This document shows, piece by piece, positions 60,400-64,000 of a stretch of 64,000 nucleotides of DNA. A program made the position numbers and the translations under genes. The DNA is from Endoryza foliicola (GTDB lineage: Bacteria; Bacteroidota; Bacteroidia; Chitinophagales; Chitinophagaceae), in the NCBI GenBank assembly GCA_965226965.1, contig OZ245715.1:2976001-3040000 (forward strand), given 5' to 3'. The notes under the pieces were generated by a model, which was not told the DNA's origin, did not search any database, and saw only the letters and a program-made list of their open reading frames with translations. Each line of letters starts with the position of its first letter. Position 1 is the stretch's first letter.

Positions 60400-62514
60400 C
60401 TAAGTTGTTTGAAGCGTTAGGTCGGGAGGAACGGGATCGACTACTATATGCTGTTTGTGAGCTTTTTGAAACAAGTACTCGAAAATGGCAACTTGAGATC
60501 GAATCTTTTTTACACCCTTTTCCCTTACGTACGCATTTTTCAATTCGTTGTCCAAAATTCTGGCTTTTACATTATCACTCAATTGAATATCAAGAATATT
60601 TTTCAACACTCTTTTAATATTGTCGTCGAGCACCGGGAAAGTAGCTTCAACTCTGTGGTCGAGGTTTCGTTGCATCCAATCGGCAGACGATAAGTACACC
60701 AGTTCTTTACCCTCATTGTGAAAAATAAATACTCTCGCATGTTCGAGGTATTCGTCGATGATGCTGATGGCCTTTACAGGGAATTTAAATTTCTTGTTTT
60801 CTGTATACATGCAAAAGATGCCTCTTATCACAAGTCGCAGTTTCACCCCACTGGCGGCGGCTTCTGTTAACAATGAAATCATTACCTCATCAGACAAGGA
60901 ATTCATTTTAAGCGTAATAGCGGCTTCCTTGCCTTGCTTTGCATTTCTGATTTCCTTTTTAATTAGTCTGATCAATTCTTTTCTGAGGCCGGTAGGACAG
61001 GGGAGAATGGTTTTACACGCTTTTAAGAGCTGAGTTCCATCTTTCCAATTCTGCAGGTAGTTGAACATCCGATTCACATCGGCCATGATATGACGGTCGG
61101 AAGTAAGTAAACAATGATCGCCGTATACAAGGGAAGTTTTCTCATTCAAATTTCCGGTACTAACGAAACCGTAATGAATGGTGTGTGTAGCCAATCTTTT
61201 TTTGATCAAACACATTTTGGCATGCACTTTAGTATTGGGTATTCCAATTAATACTTTCACGCCTTCTTCTTCCAAAACCTTCTTCCAGTAAAGGTTTGCT
61301 TCTTCTTCGAATCGAGCTCTTAATTCGAGCATAACGGTCACTTCTTTTCCATTACGAACGGCATTAATTAGTGCATTCACTACTTTGGAGTTCGATGCAA
61401 GGCGGTATGCAGTAATTTTTATGGATTTCACTTCCGGGTCAATGGCCGCTTCGCGCAAAAGGTCAATAACGGGGTTGAAGGAATGATAAGGAAAGTTCAA
61501 CATCACATCTTTCTCCAGAATTACATCAGTTACCCGAGGCGAATCTTTTAGAAGTGGGTGTGCAAAGGGTTTCTTTCGCAATCCTTTCTTCTTGAATACA
61601 TCCGGGAAATCCATGAAATGGCGAAAATTGTGAATTCTTCCGCCTGGAATGATGTTGTCTTTCTTGGTAAGGCTTAATTTCTTAATGAGGAAATCGAGTA
61701 GAGAGGGATCCATGTCTTTGTCGTAAACCAAACGCACGGCTTTACCTTTTCTCCGGTCTTTGATTCCCTTTTCCAGTTTTTCCACCAGATCGGTTGAAAG
61801 GTCGTTATCGATATCAATTTCGGCGTCTTTGGTTACTTTAAAGATCCATGACTCGTATTTATCGTATCCAAAGAAGGAGAAAATGCTTTTTAGATTGTAA
61901 CGAATCACATCTTCGAGCAGGATGATCCGGGTTTCGTCTGTTCCTGAAGGCAGTTGTTTGAACCTGCCGTTAGCGCGAGCCGGCACCTCAATAATAGCGA
62001 ATTTTCGTTTGAGCGCCCCATCGCGGCGTGAGAGAACCACCCCTAGGTATAGTGATTTTTCGCGGATATACGGGAACTGGGGAATGCTTTCAACCATCAA
62101 AGGGATGGTATTGCTGCGCACTTCCTCTTCGAAGTAGTTTTGTACAAACTTTTGCTGGTCTTTGTTGAGTTGCTTTTCGGTAACCAAATAGATCTTTTCT
62201 GCTGCCAGCTCCTTTCGCACTTGTTCCCATATACTTGCGAATTTGGTTTGCTGCTGAAGCACGATATCTTGTATTTCGTTCAGAATTCTCCCCGGCGATT
62301 CTACTAAATGCATGTTTTTCAATTTGTTACCAAATTGATCCATGCGCTTTAGCGTTGCCACGCGAACTCTGAAAAATTCGTCTAAGTTATTGGAAAAGAT
62401 TCCCAGGAACTTAATTCTTTCGCGAAGTGGAACGGTAGGGTCGGCAGCTTCTTGCAACACGCGCTCGTTAAAGGAGAGCCAACTAATATCACGAGCAATG
62501 GTTTTTCGTTTCAT
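60400..62514 (-). CDS. ppk1: Polyphosphate kinase 1
   Basis: A 704-residue enzyme that makes polyphosphate from ATP. The phospho-accepting His431 is in TKVHAKMCLIKKR with STGNLNEKTS after it (a PLD-like HxK motif), and a second such region has LSSADWMQRNLDHRVE. The N-terminal domain (DISWLSFNERVLQEA, IFSNNLDEFFRVRVA) is standard. It heads the ppk1-ppx operon behind a full-consensus-spaced promoter. Confidence 0.96.
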   Translation of the reverse strand: MKRKTIARDISWLSFNERVLQEAADPTVPLRERIKFLGIFSNNLDEFFRVRVATLKRMDQFGNKLKNMHLVESPGRILNEIQDIVLQQQTKFASIWEQVRKELAAEKIYLVTEKQLNKDQQKFVQNYFEEEVRSNTIPLMVESIPQFPYIREKSLYLGVVLSRRDGALKRKFAIIEVPARANGRFKQLPSGTDETRIILLEDVIRYNLKSIFSFFGYDKYESWIFKVTKDAEIDIDNDLSTDLVEKLEKGIKDRRKGKAVRLVYDKDMDPSLLDFLIKKLSLTKKDNIIPGGRIHNFRHFMDFPDVFKKKGLRKKPFAHPLLKDSPRVTDVILEKDVMLNFPYHSFNPVIDLLREAAIDPEVKSIKITAYRLASNSKVVNALINAVRNGKEVTVMLELRARFEEEANLYWKKVLEEEGVKVLIGIPNTKVHAKMCLIKKRLATHTIHYGFVSTGNLNEKTSLVYGDHCLLTSDRHIMADVNRMFNYLQNWKDGTQLLKACKTILPCPTGLRKELIRLIKKEIRNAKQGKEAAITLKMNSLSDEVMISLLTEAAASGVKLRLVIRGIFCMYTENKKFKFPVKAISIIDEYLEHARVFIFHNEGKELVYLSSADWMQRNLDHRVEATFPVLDDNIKRVLKNILDIQLSDNVKARILDNELKNAYVREKGVKKIRSQVAIFEYLFQKAHKQHIVVDPVPPDLTLQTT

Positions 62515-62533
62515 CCGGAGCAGGGTTTATCTT

Positions 62534-62564
62534 CAAAATTGGGCCAAGCATAATTCATTACAAA
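62534..62564 (-). promoter_or_regulatory. ppk1 promoter: TTTG-N19-CAATTTTG
   Basis: On the minus strand a TTTG (-33 box) and CAATTTTG (one mismatch from TAnnTTTG) are spaced exactly 19 nt apart, 19 nt before the ppk1 ATG. Confidence 0.65.
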
Positions 62565-62671
62565 TTAATAAATTATTAAGTTTGTAGGCCCAATAGAAAC
62601 GCTAAAATTGAGAGAGTTCTGAAGGTAATCCACATTTGTTAAGAAAAATGGCAAAAAAAATGTGGATTTCT

Positions 62672-62702
62672 TTTGTGGATACGGTAGTTTTCCCGACCTT
62701 TG
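62672..62702 (+). promoter_or_regulatory. rpmB promoter: TTTG-N19-GACCTTTG
   Basis: TTTG at 62672 and GACCTTTG (one mismatch from TAnnTTTG) at 62695 with a 19-nt spacer; 22 nt before the rpmB ATG. Confidence 0.65.
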
Positions 62703-62724
62703 CCGTCCTAAATTTTTTTGAATC

Positions 62725-62961
62725 ATGGCAAGAGTATGTCAGGTGACTGGTAAAGTTCCCGTAACAGGAAACAAGGTTTCTCACTCAAATATTAAAACCA
62801 AGCGTCGTTTTCTGCCCAATTTGCAGGTGAAGCGCTTTTACCTCGCCGAAGAAGGAAGATGGGTTACCTTGAAAGTTTCTACCGAAGCTATTCGCACCAT
62901 CAACAAAAACGGATTGTACAGTGTAGTGAAGGAATTGAGAGCGAAAGGAGAAAAAATCTAA
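62725..62961 (+). CDS. rpmB: 50S ribosomal protein L28
   Basis: A 78-residue ribosomal protein. MARVCQVTGKVPVTGNKVSH and SNIKTKRRFLPNLQVKRFYL match L28. First gene of the conserved rpmB-rpmG-DUF4295-ftsY order. Confidence 0.98.
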   Translation: MARVCQVTGKVPVTGNKVSHSNIKTKRRFLPNLQVKRFYLAEEGRWVTLKVSTEAIRTINKNGLYSVVKELRAKGEKI

Positions 62962-62986
62962 CAAACAACAGTAAAAAGCTATAAAA

Positions 62987-63169
62987 ATGGCAAAGAAAGG
63001 TAACAGAGTTCAGGTGATTTTGGAATGTACTGAGCACAAAAACAGTGGTCAGCCAGGCACTAGCCGCTACATCAGCACCAAGAACAAAAAGAACACTCCT
63101 GAACGTCTGGAGTTGAAAAAGTACAACCCTATCTTAAAGAAGGTGACTGTACACAAGGAAATCAAATAA
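62987..63169 (+). CDS. rpmG: 50S ribosomal protein L33
   Basis: A 60-residue ribosomal protein with MAKKGNRVQVILECTEHKNS, then YISTKNKKNTPERLELKKYN. It lacks the extra Cys pairs of zinc-binding L33 forms (one Cys only). Twenty-five bases after rpmB. Confidence 0.97.
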   Translation: MAKKGNRVQVILECTEHKNSGQPGTSRYISTKNKKNTPERLELKKYNPILKKVTVHKEIK

Positions 63170-63190
63170 TTTGTTTGAACCCTTAGTGGA

Positions 63191-63239
63191 TGTGCGGTAT
63201 TTGAAGATTTCGGCACATCATACCGAAGATTCAAATTTG
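63191..63239 (+). promoter_or_regulatory. Hairpin between rpmG and the DUF4295 gene
   Basis: ATTTGAA (63199) pairs with TTCAAAT (63230) and TTCGG (63209) with CCGAA (63223) around a 9-nt loop. Alternative pairings GGTAT/ATACC and TGTGC/GCACA overlap it, so the RNA could switch between structures. Confidence 0.4.
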
Positions 63240-63263
63240 TAAACATTTTCAAACCGAAGCATC

Positions 63264-63437
63264 ATGGCAAAAGCAGCAAAAACGGCGATCAAAACAAAAG
63301 ACCAAAAGGCCGCAGCAGAAGCAAAAAACTGGTCAAAAGTGATTAAGGCTGTTCGCAGTCCTAAAAGCGGCGCTTATACTTTCAAAGAAGCGATCGTTCA
63401 CAAAGACAAGATCAAAGAATATTTGGCTCAAAAATAA
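63264..63437 (+). CDS. DUF4295 domain small basic protein
   Basis: A 57-residue Lys/Ala-rich protein (MAKAAKTAIKTKDQKAAAEA) with C-terminal FKEAIVHKDKIKEYLAQK. It is the small conserved protein that follows rpmG in Bacteroidota; the position and basic charge suggest a ribosome-associated role, unproven. It is too short for many gene callers. Confidence 0.9.
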   Translation: MAKAAKTAIKTKDQKAAAEAKNWSKVIKAVRSPKSGAYTFKEAIVHKDKIKEYLAQK

Positions 63438-63461
63438 TTTGGGTTAGTACTTGATATTAAG

Positions 63462-63490
63462 AAAAGCTGTTCCGTTAAGAACAGCTTTTT
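63462..63490 (+). terminator. Terminator between DUF4295 gene and ftsY
   Basis: AAAAGCTGTTC-N6-GAACAGCTTTT plus a T run; ends the ribosomal-protein transcript. Confidence 0.88.
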
Positions 63491-63515
63491 GTATTTTAGC
63501 TTTTCAATTGAGCAT

Positions 63516-64000
63516 ATGAGTTTTTTTGGAAAATTGTTTGGTAAGAAAGAAAAAGAAAGTTTAGACCAAGGACTGCAAAAGACCAAGGAAAACTTTCTAT
63601 CGAAAATTACCAAAGCGATCGCTGGTAAGAGTTCAGTAGACGATGAGGTTCTCGATAACTTAGAGGAGGCCTTGCTTAGTGCAGATGTTGGCGTTGATAC
63701 TACCGTTGCCATAATCAAAAAAATTGAAGAACGCGTTGCCAAAGATAAATACCTCACTACTTCTGAATTAAACAAGCTTCTTCAAGAAGAGATTGAATCT
63801 TTATTGGTTGATCCTCCCGCAGCTAATAATTATAGTTTCACCAGCCCACTTCCAGCAAAGCCATATGTAATTTTGGTTGTAGGTGTAAATGGTGCAGGGA
63901 AAACAACCACCATTGGTAAACTCGCACATAATTTTAAAAAGGCCGGGAAAGACGTGCTTTTAGGCGCCGCCGATACTTTTCGCGCAGCAGCCGTTGATCA
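63516..64000 (+). CDS. ftsY: Signal recognition particle receptor FtsY (5' part)
   Basis: The first 161 codons are in the window and the gene runs off the edge. MSFFGKLFGKKEKES is the basic start, with no long acidic A domain, as usual in this phylum. The four-helix N domain (EALLSADVGVDTTVAIIKK) and the G1 motif VVGVNGAGKTTTIGKLA followed by GAADTFRAAAVDQ are present. It is separated from the DUF4295 gene by a terminator. Confidence 0.97.
   Translation, partial: MSFFGKLFGKKEKESLDQGLQKTKENFLSKITKAIAGKSSVDDEVLDNLEEALLSADVGVDTTVAIIKKIEERVAKDKYLTTSELNKLLQEEIESLLVDPPAANNYSFTSPLPAKPYVILVVGVNGAGKTTTIGKLAHNFKKAGKDVLLGAADTFRAAAVD

Noticed and set aside
1..64000. tRNA, rRNA, CRISPR arrays, insertion sequences or prophage genes
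   Set aside because: None of these signatures was seen on reading both strands; intergenic gaps are short and hold promoters or terminators. A covariance-model scan would be needed to exclude small RNAs.

Overview
The window reads as chromosomal core DNA of a Bacteroidota bacterium, most likely a chitinophagaceous lineage (inference). The signs are a gliding/type IX C-terminal domain protein next to PorP/SprF, the rpmB-rpmG-DUF4295-ftsY string, a miaB / sigma-54 activator / lptE / secG / mltG run, a nusB-DUF1573-yajC-coaE run, and promoters of the Bacteroidota form TTTG-N19-TAnnTTTG. Shine-Dalgarno sites are essentially absent before start codons. No rRNA, tRNA, CRISPR array, insertion sequence or prophage was seen. 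Several starts are moved inward here from upstream GTG/TTG codons to the ATG that begins the conserved protein or signal peptide.

Layout. 1-4.3 kb (minus): truncated Tat-type Gfo/Idh oxidoreductase, CPBP protease, coaE, yajC, DUF1573 lipoprotein, nusB. 4.4-6.6 kb: groES-groEL behind a repeat-rich leader. 6.6-11.5 kb: small membrane proteins, a DUF2452-like protein, prfB with a programmed +1 frameshift, pruA. 11.5-15.8 kb: pyrR, pyrB, coaD, a hotdog thioesterase, NUDIX, pyrE, a secreted HMA-like protein. 15.9-22.7 kb: LEA-like lipoprotein, WbqC-like protein, a 1444-residue PKD/type IX cargo and its PorP/SprF partner. 22.7-27.4 kb (minus): M56/BlaR1-like protease, BlaI repressor with a candidate operator, and a membrane pyrophosphatase with an unusual 100-residue tail. 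27.5-37.9 kb: AsmA-like protein, trmH, thioredoxin-like protein, BrkB, mltG, secG, lptE, a sigma-54 activator, miaB. 38-42.6 kb: outer-membrane receptor, two conserved unknowns, and an HdrB-like Fe-S protein.

42.7-49.9 kb is the most accessory-looking part. It holds a Crp/Fnr regulator, an outer-membrane protein, DM13 and YceI proteins, a tight DinB / NRDE Ntn-hydrolase / ATP-grasp ligase / LysE-exporter operon, a lipoprotein and a cupin. It lies between the HdrB-like protein and its probable membrane partner (HdrC-like, 49.9-51.2 kb). The four-gene operon is the best candidate for an uncharacterised small-molecule ligase/export system.

51.3-64 kb: alpha/beta hydrolase, DUF2520 protein, a second DinB, a subtilisin with a large insertion, OmpA/TSP3 protein, ALDH7, panB, ppx-ppk1 (polyphosphate turnover), L28, L33, DUF4295 and the start of ftsY.

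Across the window, five genes have an exact TAnnTTTG box ending exactly 4 nt before the ATG (a sixth has a one-mismatch box at the same spacing), which predicts leaderless mRNAs.
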